A stretch of 64,000 nucleotides of DNA from Variovorax sp. Root411 (GCF_001425205.1 NZ_LMDW01000001.1:931928-995927), one strand, 5' to 3'; counted from the stretch's first letter, positions 36,755 through 47,221 are shown. Numbers and translations are program-made. Notes: a model not told the origin generated them from the letters alone.

Positions 36755-38245
36755 ATGGAACAAGAAAAACCATCCGAGCCCCTGCCTCCCACCGTCTCGC
36801 CCACACATCCGACGGTGCGCAGGCGCCGCTGGGTCGGAGTGCTGCTGACGCTGCTGCTGCTCGTGGCACTGGGCGGGGGCGCCTGGTATCTGATCCAGCG
36901 GTCGAAGACGCCCGTTCCCGGGCCCGGTGGCGGCCCTGGTGCCGGGCGGCAGGGCGGGCCTGGTGGTCCGGGCGGCCCGGGTGGGCGCGGCGGCGGTGGC
37001 GGGGCCTCCAGCACGGTGGGCATCGCCACGGCCAGGCAGGCCGACATCCCCGTGCAACTCGAAGCGCTGGGCACCGTCACGCCGCTGGCCAACGTGATCG
37101 TCCAGCCGCAGGTGTCGGGCGTGCTCACGGCCGTGCTCTTCCAGGAAGGGCAGATGGTCAAGAAGGGCGACGTGCTCGCCACCATCGATCCGCAGCCGTT
37201 CCAGAACGCGCTGGCGCAGGCTTCCGGGGCGCGGCAGCGCGACGAGGCGCAACTGGCCGCTGCGCGCGTCACGCTGCAGCGCTACCAGACCCTGCTGGGG
37301 CAGGACTCCATCGCCCGGCAGGACGTGGACACGCAGGCCGCGCTGGTCAAGCAACTCGAAGGCACCGTGGCCATCGACCGCGCCAACGAGAACACGGCCA
37401 AGCTCAACCTCGCCTGGAGCCGTATCACTGCGCCGGCGAGCGGGCGCATCGGCCTGCGGCCGGTGGACGCGGGCAACTACATCTCGACCGGCACCACCAA
37501 CGGCGTGGCGACCATCACGCAGATCGCACCCATCGACGTTGAATTCGCGATCCCGCAAGACCGCGTGCCCGAGGTGCAGGAGCGCCTCGCAAAGGGCGCC
37601 AGGCTCGACGCCACCGCCTTCGACCGCACGCGCACGCGCCGGCTCGCGAGCGGCAGCTTCGCCACCCTCGACAACCTGGTCGACACCGCGACCGGCACCG
37701 TCAAGGCCAAGGCCCGTTTCTCCAATGCCGACGATGCGCTGTTCCCGAACCAGTTCGTCAACCTGCGGCTGTTGCTGCGCACCGTGAGCAGCGCGGTGGT
37801 GGTGCCGGTCACGGCGCTGCGCCACGGCCCCAACGGCGACTACGTGTATGTGCTGAACGACGACAGCACGGTGTCGCAGCGGCCGGTGACGCGCGGCGAA
37901 TCGAGCGTGGACAACGTGGCGGTCATGTCGGGCCTGAAAGCCGGCGAACAGGTCGTGACCGAAGGCGGTGACCGGCTGAAGGACGGCGCGCGGGTGCAGA
38001 CCCAGGCCGACCGGCCGGCCACGCCGGCCTCGGGCGCCGCCTCCGGTGCGCGCCGTGGCAACAGGGAAGGTGGGCGCCGCGGCGAACGCGGTGCCCGGCG
38101 CGAAGGCGGCGGCGCCAATGCATCCGGGGCGGGCGGCGCACCGCCGGGACAGCCGATCGAGTCGGCCACGCCACCGGCCGGCGCACCGGTTCCCCCGGCC
38201 GCCCCAGCCGTTGCGCCGACGCCAGCCAACGGCCCGGCGCGCTGA
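36755..38245 (+). CDS. mdtA: RND efflux periplasmic adaptor (MdtA type)
   Basis: The 496-residue product has one N-terminal membrane anchor (about 27-47), a Gly/Pro-rich linker (about 52-85), then an adaptor core: the lipoyl-like halves (QPQVSGVLTAVLFQEGQMVKKGDVL and ITAPASGRIGLRPVDAGNYI), an alpha-hairpin (about 148-218) and beta-barrel domain with PQDRVPEVQERL. Its C-terminal 80 residues are low-complexity (Gly/Arg/Pro/Ala). It joins the two pump subunits encoded downstream to the outer-membrane channel. The gene starts the operon and is followed after 27 bp by mdtB. Confidence 0.9.
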   Translation: MEQEKPSEPLPPTVSPTHPTVRRRRWVGVLLTLLLLVALGGGAWYLIQRSKTPVPGPGGGPGAGRQGGPGGPGGPGGRGGGGGASSTVGIATARQADIPVQLEALGTVTPLANVIVQPQVSGVLTAVLFQEGQMVKKGDVLATIDPQPFQNALAQASGARQRDEAQLAAARVTLQRYQTLLGQDSIARQDVDTQAALVKQLEGTVAIDRANENTAKLNLAWSRITAPASGRIGLRPVDAGNYISTGTTNGVATITQIAPIDVEFAIPQDRVPEVQERLAKGARLDATAFDRTRTRRLASGSFATLDNLVDTATGTVKAKARFSNADDALFPNQFVNLRLLLRTVSSAVVVPVTALRHGPNGDYVYVLNDDSTVSQRPVTRGESSVDNVAVMSGLKAGEQVVTEGGDRLKDGARVQTQADRPATPASGAASGARRGNREGGRRGERGARREGGGANASGAGGAPPGQPIESATPPAGAPVPPAAPAVAPTPANGPAR

Positions 38246-38272
38246 GGCCGGCTCGCAGCAGCCACGCGCACG

Positions 38273-41200
38273 ATGAGCCCCTCACGTCCCTTCATTCTTC
38301 GACCGGTGGCGACCTCGCTGCTGATGGTCGCCATCGTGCTGGCCGGCCTGGTGGCGTTCCGCTTCCTGCCGCTGTCGGCGCTGCCGCAGGTCGACTACCC
38401 GACCATCCAGGTGCAGACGCTCTACCCCGGGGGCAGCCCCGAAGTGATGAGCAACACCGTCACCGCGCCGCTGGAGCGCCAGTTCGGCCAGATGTCGGGG
38501 CTCGACCGCATGAGCTCGACCAGCGCAGCGGGCGTGTCGATCATCACGCTGCAGTTCTCGCTCGGCCAGACGCTCGACGTCGCCGAGCAGGAAGTGCAGG
38601 CCGCCATCAACGCCGGCGGCTCGCTGCTGCCGGCGGACCTGCCCGCGCCGCCGGTGTATGCCAAGGTCAATCCGGCCGATGCACCGGTGCTCACGCTGGC
38701 CATCACGTCCGACACGTTGGCGCTCACCGAGGTGCAGAACCTTGTCAACACGCGGCTCGCGCAGAAGATCAGTCAGGTCTCGGGCGTCGGGCTGGTGTCG
38801 CTCAGCGGCGGGCAGCGCCCGGCCGTGCGCATCCAGGCCAACACGCAGGCCCTCGCCGCCAACGGCATCGGGCTGGACACGCTGCGCACCGCCATCAGCG
38901 CGGCCAATTCGAACGGCGCCAAGGGCAGCTTCGACGGCCCCAAGCGCGCCTACACCATCAACTCGAACGACCAGCTGCTCACGGTCGAGGACTACAAGAA
39001 CCTCATCGTCAGCTACAAGAACGGCGCGCCGATCCGCATGGTCGACGTGGCGCAGGTGGTCAACAGCGCCGAGAACACGCAGCTCGGCGCATGGGCCGGG
39101 ACCAAGACGGGTGAGGGCGCAGAAGGCAAGCTCACGCCGGCCATCATCCTGAACGTGCAGCGCCAGCCGGGCGCGAACGTGATCGCCACCGTCAACGCCA
39201 TCAAGAAGCTGCTGCCCGAACTGCAGGCCGGTTTTCCCGCGGGCCTGAAGATCGAAGTGCTCAGCGACCGCACCGCGGGTATCCGCGCGTCGGTGCAGCA
39301 CGTGGAGATGGAACTGGTGCTGGCCGTGGTGCTGGTGGTGCTGGTGATCTTCGCCTTTCTCGGCAGCCTGCGCGCCACCGTCATCGCCAGTGTCGCGGTG
39401 CCCATCTCGCTCATCGGCACCTTCGGCCTGATGTACATGCTGGGCTACAGCCTGAACAACCTGAGCCTGATGGCGCTGACCATCGCCACAGGCTTCGTGG
39501 TGGACGACGCGATCGTGATGATCGAGAACATCGCGCGCTACATCGAGGAGGGCGAGAAGCCCCTGCAGGCCGCCTTCAAGGGTGCGACGCAGATCGGCTT
39601 CACCATCATCTCGCTGACGGTGTCGCTCATTGCCGTGCTGATTCCGCTGCTCTTCATGGGCGACGTGGTGGGGCGGCTGTTCCGCGAGTTCGCGGTGACG
39701 CTGGCCATCACCATCCTGATCTCCGCCGTGGTGTCGCTCACGCTCGTGCCGATGATGTCGGCGCGCTGGCTCAAGCATCAGCCGAAGAAAGAAGGGGGCA
39801 CGGGCTTCGGCGCGCGCGCCCAGCGTTTCTTCAGCGGCGTGATGGTGCGCTACGACCGCTCGCTGCATTGGGTGATCGATCACCAGCCGCTCACGCTTTT
39901 GGTCGCCTTGCTCACCATGGTGCTGACCGTGGTGCTGTACCTCACCATTCCGAAGGGCCTGTTCCCCACACAGGACACCGGCCAGCTGCAGGGCCGCATC
40001 CAGGCGGCGCAGGACGTGTCGTTCGACCGCATGTCGCAGCTGCAGCAGCAGGCGGCCCGCGCGATCCTGGACGACCCCGACGTGGAGAATCTCAGCTCCT
40101 TTGTCGGGGTGGACGCCGCCAACAACACCATGCTGCACACCGGCAGCATGCTCATCAACCTGAAGTCCGGCCACGACAACCAGCAGAAAGTGATGGACCG
40201 GCTGCGCGAACGCGCGCGGCAGGTGGCCGGCGTCACGCTGTACCTGCAGCCCACGCAAGACCTGACCATCGACGCCGAGACCGGACCGACCGAATACCGC
40301 GTGTCGCTCGAAGGCGTGGACAGCGCGGCGATCACCGAGTGGATGAAGAAGCTCGTGGCGAAGCTGCAGGACTCGGACAAGGTGCGCAACGTGAGCAGCG
40401 ATGCAGGGGCGCAAGGGCTGGCGGCCTTCGTGAACGTGAACCGCGACACAGCGGCGCGGCTGTCGATCACGGCGAGCACGGTGGACGATGCGCTCTACAG
40501 CGCCTTCGGGCAGCGCATCGTGTCGACGATCTTCACCGAGACGAACCAGTACCGGGTGATTCTCGAAGCCCGGCCCGGCATGGTGACCACGCCGCAGACG
40601 CTGGGGCAGCTGAACCTGATTGCCGGCTCCGGCACCGCGACGCCGCTGTCCGCCATCGCCGACATCACCGAGCAGCAGGCACCGCTGCAGATCACGCACG
40701 TGGCGCAGTACCCGGCGAGCACGCTGAACTTCGATACCGCGCCTGGGGTTTCGCTTGGCGCTTCGGTCGATGCGATTCGGGCGGCCGCCAAGGAGATCGG
40801 GCTGCCGAGCAGCGTGACGATGACTTTCCTGGGCGCTTCAGGGGCCTACGAGAGGTCGCTGTCGAACCAGCTGTGGCTGATTCTTGCCGCGGTGGTCTGC
40901 GTGTACATCGTGCTGGGGGTGCTGTACGAGAGCTACGTGCATCCGCTGACGATCTTGTCGACCTTGCCGTCCGCCGGCGTCGGCGCGCTACTGGCGCTGA
41001 TGGTCACGGGCAATGACCTGGGGGTGATCGGGATCATTGGGATCATCCTGCTGATCGGCATCGTGAAGAAGAACGCGATCATGATGATCGACTTTGCGAT
41101 CGATGCGGAGCGGACCCAGGGCAAGTCTCCGCGGGAAGCTATTCATCAGGCGGCGTTGCTGCGCTTCCGGCCCATTTTGATGACGACGCTGGCGGCCTTG

Positions 41201-41395
41201 TTTGCTGCCATTCCTTTGATGTTGAGTTTTGGGGAAGGCGCCGAGTTGCGCAGGCCTCTTGGCTTGGCGATCTTCGGCGGGCTGATCGTCAGCCAGTTGC
41301 TGACGCTGTTCACTACGCCTGTGATCTATCTGGCGTTTGACCGGCTGGGTGGGGGAAGCTCCCGGCAGGCTGTGATCGAGGAGGAGACGGTTTGA
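38273..41395 (+). CDS. mdtB: RND multidrug efflux permease (MdtB type)
   Basis: The 1040-residue protein has the length of E. coli MdtB. It has twelve membrane helices and two large periplasmic loops. The proton-relay Asp pair is in [13 protein letters not shown] (about residues 405-417), and [24 protein letters not shown] read in parts marks the N-terminal porter domain. It exports drugs or bile salt-like compounds with a partner MdtC subunit. The last 250 bases use more T-ending codons than the rest of the gene. A large dyad element separates it from mdtC. Confidence 0.93.
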   Translation: MSPSRPFILRPVATSLLMVAIVLAGLVAFRFLPLSALPQVDYPTIQVQTLYPGGSPEVMSNTVTAPLERQFGQMSGLDRMSSTSAAGVSIITLQFSLGQTLDVAEQEVQAAINAGGSLLPADLPAPPVYAKVNPADAPVLTLAITSDTLALTEVQNLVNTRLAQKISQVSGVGLVSLSGGQRPAVRIQANTQALAANGIGLDTLRTAISAANSNGAKGSFDGPKRAYTINSNDQLLTVEDYKNLIVSYKNGAPIRMVDVAQVVNSAENTQLGAWAGTKTGEGAEGKLTPAIILNVQRQPGANVIATVNAIKKLLPELQAGFPAGLKIEVLSDRTAGIRASVQHVEMELVLAVVLVVLVIFAFLGSLRATVIASVAVPISLIGTFGLMYMLGYSLNNLSLMALTIATGFVVDDAIVMIENIARYIEEGEKPLQAAFKGATQIGFTIISLTVSLIAVLIPLLFMGDVVGRLFREFAVTLAITILISAVVSLTLVPMMSARWLKHQPKKEGGTGFGARAQRFFSGVMVRYDRSLHWVIDHQPLTLLVALLTMVLTVVLYLTIPKGLFPTQDTGQLQGRIQAAQDVSFDRMSQLQQQAARAILDDPDVENLSSFVGVDAANNTMLHTGSMLINLKSGHDNQQKVMDRLRERARQVAGVTLYLQPTQDLTIDAETGPTEYRVSLEGVDSAAITEWMKKLVAKLQDSDKVRNVSSDAGAQGLAAFVNVNRDTAARLSITASTVDDALYSAFGQRIVSTIFTETNQYRVILEARPGMVTTPQTLGQLNLIAGSGTATPLSAIADITEQQAPLQITHVAQYPASTLNFDTAPGVSLGASVDAIRAAAKEIGLPSSVTMTFLGASGAYERSLSNQLWLILAAVVCVYIVLGVLYESYVHPLTILSTLPSAGVGALLALMVTGNDLGVIGIIGIILLIGIVKKNAIMMIDFAIDAERTQGKSPREAIHQAALLRFRPILMTTLAALFAAIPLMLSFGEGAELRRPLGLAIFGGLIVSQLLTLFTTPVIYLAFDRLGGGSSRQAVIEEETV

Positions 41396-41416
41396 ACCGT
41401 TTTGCTTCCTGCGGCT

Positions 41417-41868
41417 TGTTTGTTTCCCGAGGCCGGGAGTTCCGCCCGGCGGCGGACTTACTTTCTTTTGCTTCGCCAAAAGAAAGTAAGCAAAGAAAAG
41501 GCGACCCCACTGTCTGCGACCCCTTCGCTGCGCTCGGCCACCAAGCCATTGCAGGCGCTTCGCGTCTGCAATGGTTGGTATTGGTTGTCGGTATTGGATA
41601 TTCAGTGGCCGAGCGTAGCGAAGGCCTGTCCCCAAATCCCTTCTGGCTGCGCCGAGGAGCGCAGCGTTTCGCGGATCAGGGCTCGCAGCTGTTTGAGCGA
41701 AGCGAGTTCTGCGAGACCCCGCGAAACGCGAGCACCGCAGGTTGCCCGCAGCGAAGCGGAGGGACGCAGACAGTAGGGTCGCCTTTCTTTTGCCTACGTT
41801 TCTTTGGCGAAGCAAAGAAAAGCAGGTCGGCCGCCGGGCCGAGACCCGGCCCCGGAACTCAACAAGAG
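41417..41868. repeat. structured dyad element with terminal inverted repeats
   Basis: The 481-bp gap between mdtB and mdtC (41396-41876) is filled by one element of about 450 bp. Terminal arms of about 107 bp at 41417-41523 and 41761-41868 are inverted copies; their inner 32 bp match at 28 positions. The left arm itself holds a perfect 14-bp hairpin, CTTACTTTCTTTTG (41457-41470) and CAAAAGAAAGTAAG (41477-41490), with loop CTTCGC; the right arm holds a smaller version at 41799-41820. Inside are two more stem-loop systems: 41522-41541 with 41605-41624 (19 of 20 paired) enclosing CCATTGCAG/CTGCAATGG, and 41665-41674 with 41719-41728 enclosing CTCGCAG/CTGCGAG. Reading frames within it on both strands look alike because of the symmetry and are not genes. 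Confidence 0.85.
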
Positions 41869-41876
41869 GCAGTGAG

Positions 41877-44800
41877 ATGAACCTCTCCCTGCCTTTCGTC
41901 CGCCGCCCCATAGGCACAGTCCTGCTGACCATCGGCGTCGCCCTCGCAGGCATAGCCGCGTTCTTCGTCCTCCCGGTCTCGCCGCTCCCCCAGGTCGACT
42001 ACCCCGTCATCTCGGTAAGAGCATCCATCCCGGGAGCAAGCCCCGAGACGATGGCAACCAGCGTGGCAACCCCGCTGGAACGCCACCTGGGAACCATCGC
42101 TGGCGTGAACGAAATGACGTCCACCAGCTCGGTAGGCTCCGCAAGAGTCACCCTGCAGTTCGACCTGAGCCGCAACATCGACGGCGCGGCCCGCGAAGTG
42201 CAGGCCGCCATCAACGCCAGCCGCGTCGACCTTCCCGCCACGCTGCGCAGCAACCCGACCTACCGCAAGGCCAACCCGGCGGCCTCGCCGGTCATCATCT
42301 TGGCCCTCACGTCCAAGACCAAGACCCCGGGCCAGATCTACGATGCCGTCTCGAACATCGTGAGCCAGCGCCTGTCACAGGTGGACGGGGTGGGCGACGT
42401 GGAGATCGGCGGCGGCTCGCTCCCCGCGGTGCGCGTGGAGCTGCTGCCGTTCGCGCTCAACCGCTACGGCATCAGCACCGAGGACGTGCGCGCCGCCATC
42501 CAGGCCTCCAACGCCAACCGCCCCAAGGGCATGGTGCAGGGCGAAGGCCGCAAGCTCCAGATCTACACCCAGACGCCAGCCCTGCGCGCCAGCGACTACG
42601 CCTCGATGGTGGTGGCCTGGCGCAACGGCGCGGCGGTGCGGCTGCAGGACGTGGCCGAGGTGCTCGACGGCGTGGAAGACACGCGCACGCTGGGCCTCTT
42701 CAACGGCCAGCCGGCGATCATCATCCTCATCACGCGGCAGCCCTCGGCCAACATCATCGAAACCGTCGACAGCGTGCGCGCGCTGCTGCCCGAACTGCAG
42801 GCGCAACTGCCGCCCGACGTGACGCTGCAGGTGGCGTCGGACAGCACCAACTCCATCCGCGCCTCGTTGCGCGAGGTCGAGTTCACGCTGATCGCCTCGG
42901 TGCTGCTCGTGGTGCTGGTGGTCAGCCTGTTCCTGCGCAGCGTGCGCGCCACCATCGTGCCGGCGGTGGCCACCGTGGCGGCCCTGCTCGGCACTTTCGG
43001 GGTGATGTACCTGCTGGGCTTCAGCCTCAACAACCTGAGCCTGATGGCGCTCACTGTGGCGACGGGCTTCGTGGTGGACGACGCCATCGTGGTGCTCGAA
43101 AACACCAGCCGGCACATCGAGTCCGGCATGTCGCGCATGAAGGCGGCGCTGCTGGGCGCGAAGGAAGTGGGCTTCACCGTGCTGTCGATCAGCGTGTCGC
43201 TGGTGGCCGTGTTCATTCCGCTCCTGTTCATGGGCGGGCAGGTGGGGCGGCTGTTCCGCGAGTTCGCGATCACGCTGTCGGCGGCGGTGATGATCTCGCT
43301 GGTCATCTCGCTCACCACCACGCCGATGATGTGCGCATGGCTCCTGAAGCCCGGCGGTGAGCACGACAAGAACAGGCCGCAGGGACGCCTCGGCCGCATG
43401 GCCGCGCGCAGCTACGACTGGGTGCTCAAGCGCTACGAGACCAGTCTCGACTGGGCGCTCGACAGCAAGGCGCTCGTCATGCTCATTCTGGTGGCGGTGG
43501 TCGGGCTCAACGTCTATCTGTTCAGCGCCGCGCCCAAGGGCTTCTTTCCGCAGCAGGACAGCGGCCAGCTCAACGGCGGGCTGCGCGCCGACCAGAGCAT
43601 TTCGTCGCAGGCGCTGGCCGACAAGCTGCGGCAAGTGATCGACATCGTCCGCAAGGACCCGGCGGTCGACACGGTGATCGGTTTCACCGGCGGATCGCGT
43701 GCGGGTGGCGGCTTCATGTTCGTCAACTTGAAGCCGGCCAACCAGCGCACGGAAAGCGGCCTGGCCGTGATCGCGCGGCTGCGGCCACAACTCAACGAGG
43801 TGACCGGCCTGCGCGTGTTCCTCGGCACCGTGCAGGACGTGCGTTCGGGCGGCCGCGCCAGCAATTCCACCTACCAGTACTCGCTCAAGAGCGACAACCT
43901 GACCGACCTGCGCACCTGGGCCACGAAGCTGGCCGACGAGCTGAAAACGCAGCCGGTGCTGACCGACATCGATACCGACCAGGACCAGAACGGCGTGGAG
44001 ACGGTGGCCAAGGTCGACCCCGACAGCGCGCGCCGACTGGGCCTGACTTCCACCGCCATCGACAACGCGCTCTACAACGCCTTCGGCCAGCGGCAGGTGG
44101 CAACCATCTACACCGAGCTCAACCAGTACCACGTGGTGATGGAGTGGGCGCCGCGCTACACGCGCAGCCCCAATTCGCTGAGCGATGTGTACGTGCCGGC
44201 GACCAAGACCTCGGTGATCGGCGGGCAGACGGTGACCACCCAGGTGGCGGCGGCGACAAGCACCACGTTGGCCTCCGGCAGTTCGGCGGCATCGGCATCG
44301 GCCACGGCCGCGACGGTGCCGGTCTCGGCCAACGCGGGCCTGCGCGGTGCATCGACCGGCAACGTGCTCAGCAACACGGCCACTGCCCTGGTGCCGCTGT
44401 CGGCGGTGGCGAAGTTCGAGGAGCAATCCGTCGCAACCTCGGTAAGCCATGAAGACGGCGAGCTGGCGACCACGATCTCGTTCAACCTTGCCGAGGGCGC
44501 GAACCTCGGCGACGCGCGCGAGGCCATCGCCAAGGCCGAGGCGAACATCGCCATGCCCACCAATGTGCGCGGCGCGTTCGCCGGCACGGCAGCCAGTGCG
44601 CAGCAGTCGCAGGGGCAGCAGTTGATGCTGATCCTGGCGGCGCTGATCGTGATCTACATCGTGCTGGGCATCCTCTACGAAAGCCTGGTGCATCCGATCA
44701 CCGTGCTGTCAACGCTGCCGTCGGCCGGCGTGGGCGCGGTGCTGGCGCTGCTGATGTTCCGCATGGAGTTCTCGATCATTGCGCTGATCGGCGTCTTCCT

Positions 44801-45149
44801 GCTGATCGGCATCGTGAAGAAGAACGCCATCTTGATCATCGACTTCGCGCTGGAAGCCGAGCGCTCGCGCGGCCTGAGCCCGCTCGAAGCGGTGCGCGAG
44901 GCCTGCCTGCTGCGCTTCCGACCGATCCTGATGACCACGCTGGCCGCCGCCTTGGGCGCGCTGCCGCTGGCCATCGGCTTCGGGGAGGGCGCCGAGCTGC
45001 GCCGGCCGTTGGGCGTGGCCATCATCGGCGGGTTGATCGCGAGCCAGCTGTTGACCCTGTTGACGACGCCAGTGGTCTACCTGTTGCTGGACAAGCTGCG
45101 CCGCCGCAGCAAACATGAACACGAATTGAGCCGTGCCACGCCCGTCTGA
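41877..45149 (+). CDS. mdtC: RND multidrug efflux permease (MdtC type) with a linker insertion
   Basis: The 1090-residue protein is about 65 residues longer than E. coli MdtC. Twelve membrane helices and the Asp pair in [13 protein letters not shown] are present. The extra length is mainly an Ala/Ser/Thr-rich stretch at about residues 780-838 within the second periplasmic domain (TQVAAATSTTLASGSSAASA and onward). The start at 41877 gives the usual MNLSLPFVRRPIGT N-terminus; the frame upstream lies in the dyad element. The first 250 bases use rare codons (ATA, AGA, GTA) more than the rest. It pairs with MdtB. Confidence 0.92.
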   Translation: MNLSLPFVRRPIGTVLLTIGVALAGIAAFFVLPVSPLPQVDYPVISVRASIPGASPETMATSVATPLERHLGTIAGVNEMTSTSSVGSARVTLQFDLSRNIDGAAREVQAAINASRVDLPATLRSNPTYRKANPAASPVIILALTSKTKTPGQIYDAVSNIVSQRLSQVDGVGDVEIGGGSLPAVRVELLPFALNRYGISTEDVRAAIQASNANRPKGMVQGEGRKLQIYTQTPALRASDYASMVVAWRNGAAVRLQDVAEVLDGVEDTRTLGLFNGQPAIIILITRQPSANIIETVDSVRALLPELQAQLPPDVTLQVASDSTNSIRASLREVEFTLIASVLLVVLVVSLFLRSVRATIVPAVATVAALLGTFGVMYLLGFSLNNLSLMALTVATGFVVDDAIVVLENTSRHIESGMSRMKAALLGAKEVGFTVLSISVSLVAVFIPLLFMGGQVGRLFREFAITLSAAVMISLVISLTTTPMMCAWLLKPGGEHDKNRPQGRLGRMAARSYDWVLKRYETSLDWALDSKALVMLILVAVVGLNVYLFSAAPKGFFPQQDSGQLNGGLRADQSISSQALADKLRQVIDIVRKDPAVDTVIGFTGGSRAGGGFMFVNLKPANQRTESGLAVIARLRPQLNEVTGLRVFLGTVQDVRSGGRASNSTYQYSLKSDNLTDLRTWATKLADELKTQPVLTDIDTDQDQNGVETVAKVDPDSARRLGLTSTAIDNALYNAFGQRQVATIYTELNQYHVVMEWAPRYTRSPNSLSDVYVPATKTSVIGGQTVTTQVAAATSTTLASGSSAASASATAATVPVSANAGLRGASTGNVLSNTATALVPLSAVAKFEEQSVATSVSHEDGELATTISFNLAEGANLGDAREAIAKAEANIAMPTNVRGAFAGTAASAQQSQGQQLMLILAALIVIYIVLGILYESLVHPITVLSTLPSAGVGAVLALLMFRMEFSIIALIGVFLLIGIVKKNAILIIDFALEAERSRGLSPLEAVREACLLRFRPILMTTLAAALGALPLAIGFGEGAELRRPLGVAIIGGLIASQLLTLLTTPVVYLLLDKLRRRSKHEHELSRATPV

Positions 45150-45162
45150 GAACAACACCGCC

Positions 45163-46641
45163 ATGAACGCACTGCTTTCCACTTCGCGCTTTTCGCTCTC
45201 GGCGCTCGCGCTCGCCGCGGCCCTCGCCGGCTGCGCCGTCGGCCCGCGCTACGTGCAGCCCACCACCGCCGCGTCCATCGACTGGAAAGAGCAGAAAACC
45301 GCCGAAGGCTGGCTGCCCGCCGCACCGGCCGATGCGCTCGACCGTGGCGAGTGGTGGAAGCTGTTCGCTGACCCCACGCTCGACGACCTGGCTGGCCGCG
45401 TGCAGGTGTCGAACCAGAACATCGCCGCGGCGGTGGCCAACTACACGCAGGCCCAGGCGCTGGTGCGCGGCGAGCGGGCGGCGCTGTTCCCGTCGGTGTC
45501 GCTCGACGGTTCGGGCAAGCGCTCAGGCACGGTGGGCAGCAGCACGTCGAGCCCGACGAATACTTTCTCGGCCACGCTCGGCGCGAGCTGGACGCCCGAC
45601 GTGTGGGGCCGCCTGCGCGAAGCCGTGAGCAGCGCGCAGGCCAATGCGCAGGCGAGCGAGGCCGATCTTGCTGCCGCGCGGCTCTCGGCCATTGGCGACC
45701 TCGCGACCAGCTACTTCTCGCTGCGCGAGGCCGATGCCGAGATCGTGCTGCTCGACGAAACCATCCAGGGCTACCAGCGCGCCTTCGAGATCACGGGCAA
45801 CCGCTATGCGGCCGGCATCGCCGCGCAGACCGACGTGCTGCAGGCACAGACGCAACTGGTCAATGCCAAGGCCGATCGCGTGGGCCTGCAGCGCACGCGC
45901 TCCACCTACGAGCATGCCATCGCGATGCTGCTGGGCGTGGCGCCCGCCGACTTCAGCCTGCCCGCCGCGCAATGGACGCCCATGGTGCCCGGCGTGCCGC
46001 TCGGCGTGCCTTCCACGCTGCTGCAGCGCCGGCCCGACATCGCGGCGGCCGAGCGTTCGGTGGCGGCGGCCAATGCGCAGATCGGCATTGCGCGCGCGGC
46101 GTACTTCCCGAACATCGGCCTCACGGCCTCGGTCGGCAGCAGCGCAAGCCGCGTGAAGGATCTGTTCGGTTCGGCCAACACACTGTGGGGGCTCGGGTTG
46201 TCGGTGGCGCAGGTGATATTCGACGCGGGCGCGATTGCGGCCAATGTCGATTCCGCCAAGGCCGGCTACGAGTCCAGCGTGGCGCGCTACCGCCAGACCG
46301 TGCTCACTGCCTTCCAGGCCGTGGAAGACCAACTCACCGCCAGCGCAACGCTCGCGCAGCAGGAGGGCCTGCGCCGCGAGGCGTCGGTGGCGGCCGACAA
46401 GACCGAGCAGCAACTGCTCAACCGCTATCGCGCCGCGCAGGTGAGCTACACCGACGTGGTCACGGCACAGGCTGCCGCGCTCAGCGCGCGGCGCACGCTG
46501 GTGCAGCTACAGGTCAATCGCCAGAACACCGCCGTCGCGCTGATCCAGGCGATGGGCGGCGGATGGCAGGCCGGGTGGATGGAGGGCAACGCCAAGGCGG
46601 ATACGGCAGCACCGCACCCCGCCGCTTCCCGCACGCAGTAG
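45163..46641 (+). CDS. RND outer-membrane factor (OprM/NodT family lipoprotein)
   Basis: The 492-residue product is a lipoprotein (lipobox LAGC, Cys24) followed by CAVGPRYVQP, the common start of OprM-type channels. Two outer-membrane-efflux repeats are seen (about 70-260 and 285-465), with SYFSLREADAEIVLLDETI and GVPSTLLQRRPDIAAAERSV as typical motifs. It forms the outer-membrane duct for the MdtABC pump encoded upstream. A start at 45133 that overlaps mdtC is possible but would put 10 residues before the signal. Confidence 0.92.
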   Translation: MNALLSTSRFSLSALALAAALAGCAVGPRYVQPTTAASIDWKEQKTAEGWLPAAPADALDRGEWWKLFADPTLDDLAGRVQVSNQNIAAAVANYTQAQALVRGERAALFPSVSLDGSGKRSGTVGSSTSSPTNTFSATLGASWTPDVWGRLREAVSSAQANAQASEADLAAARLSAIGDLATSYFSLREADAEIVLLDETIQGYQRAFEITGNRYAAGIAAQTDVLQAQTQLVNAKADRVGLQRTRSTYEHAIAMLLGVAPADFSLPAAQWTPMVPGVPLGVPSTLLQRRPDIAAAERSVAAANAQIGIARAAYFPNIGLTASVGSSASRVKDLFGSANTLWGLGLSVAQVIFDAGAIAANVDSAKAGYESSVARYRQTVLTAFQAVEDQLTASATLAQQEGLRREASVAADKTEQQLLNRYRAAQVSYTDVVTAQAAALSARRTLVQLQVNRQNTAVALIQAMGGGWQAGWMEGNAKADTAAPHPAASRTQ

Positions 46642-46740
46642 AGCGGCGATGCCGGGATGGGCGCGAGGCCCATCCGCAAGCCCGAAGATCAGCGCAGGCG
46701 CTTCGCCGGGCCTGATTGCAATGTCACGACGTCCGGGCGG

Positions 46741-47106
46741 TCAATGCGCCGTACGGTCGATGGTGTGGCCCAGGTAGTCCTTGTCGGTCACCAGCACCCA
46801 CAGCGCCAGCACCAGGATCACCGCGGCCACGAGCACCGCGTTGACCATGGCCATCTCGATGCCGCGGAAGCCGAGCACCCAGGGCGAAACCGCGAGCCAG
46901 GCCGCGAGCCCGACCTCGGTCCATTCTTCCCACTGCCGGGGCACGAAGGTCGCACCGAGCGCCACCGCGCCGAGCAGGATGCCGGTCGCCACCATCGTCC
47001 ACATGGCGGCCGTCGTGCCCGAAAAGCCCAGGACCCAGGGCGAGACGATCAGCCAGGCGCCGGCGACGGCGTTGACAGGGTCTTGCCAATGCTTCACTTG
47101 CTTCAT
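46741..47106 (-). CDS. SPW-repeat membrane protein
   Basis: This 121-residue protein contains two copies of the SPW repeat, each with a membrane helix: WLIVSPWVLGFSGTTAAMW and WLAVSPWVLGFRGIEMAMV. Four helices are expected. The start at 47106 has AGGAGGT at the proper distance; an ATG at 47112 lies too close to it. SPW-repeat proteins are widespread and uncharacterised. It is divergent from the TetR gene, whose putative operator lies 116-133 bp upstream of its start. Confidence 0.9.
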   Translation of the reverse strand: MKQVKHWQDPVNAVAGAWLIVSPWVLGFSGTTAAMWTMVATGILLGAVALGATFVPRQWEEWTEVGLAAWLAVSPWVLGFRGIEMAMVNAVLVAAVILVLALWVLVTDKDYLGHTIDRTAH

Positions 47107-47221
47107 GGTCATTACCTCCTGCCGCGACAAGGCGCCGCGACCTGCGTTGGACACCGGCGTTCGGACGTGGTTCCGCGATGCGGTACGGGCCGGGCTTGCG
47201 CACCTGCAATCTCTTTCTATA

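Noticed and set aside
38282..40699. A long open frame (about 805 codons) on the minus strand
   Set aside because: It lies entirely antisense to mdtB, is His/Arg/Gln-rich without domains, and arises from the strong third-base GC bias of the real gene.
41417..41868. Insertion sequence or MITE with a target-site duplication
   Set aside because: Long terminal inverted repeats are present, but I could not find a convincing flanking direct repeat, and the arms contain their own hairpins, unlike a typical transposon end. A mobile origin remains possible.
41392..41880. Open frames of up to about 160 codons on the plus strand across the mdtB-mdtC gap
   Set aside because: They lie in the dyad element. 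The plus- and minus-strand translations resemble each other because the DNA is an inverted repeat, which points to a structured nucleic acid and not to a protein.
42375..44693. A long open frame (about 772 codons) on the minus strand
   Set aside because: It is antisense to mdtC, with the same low-complexity composition and no recognisable motif.
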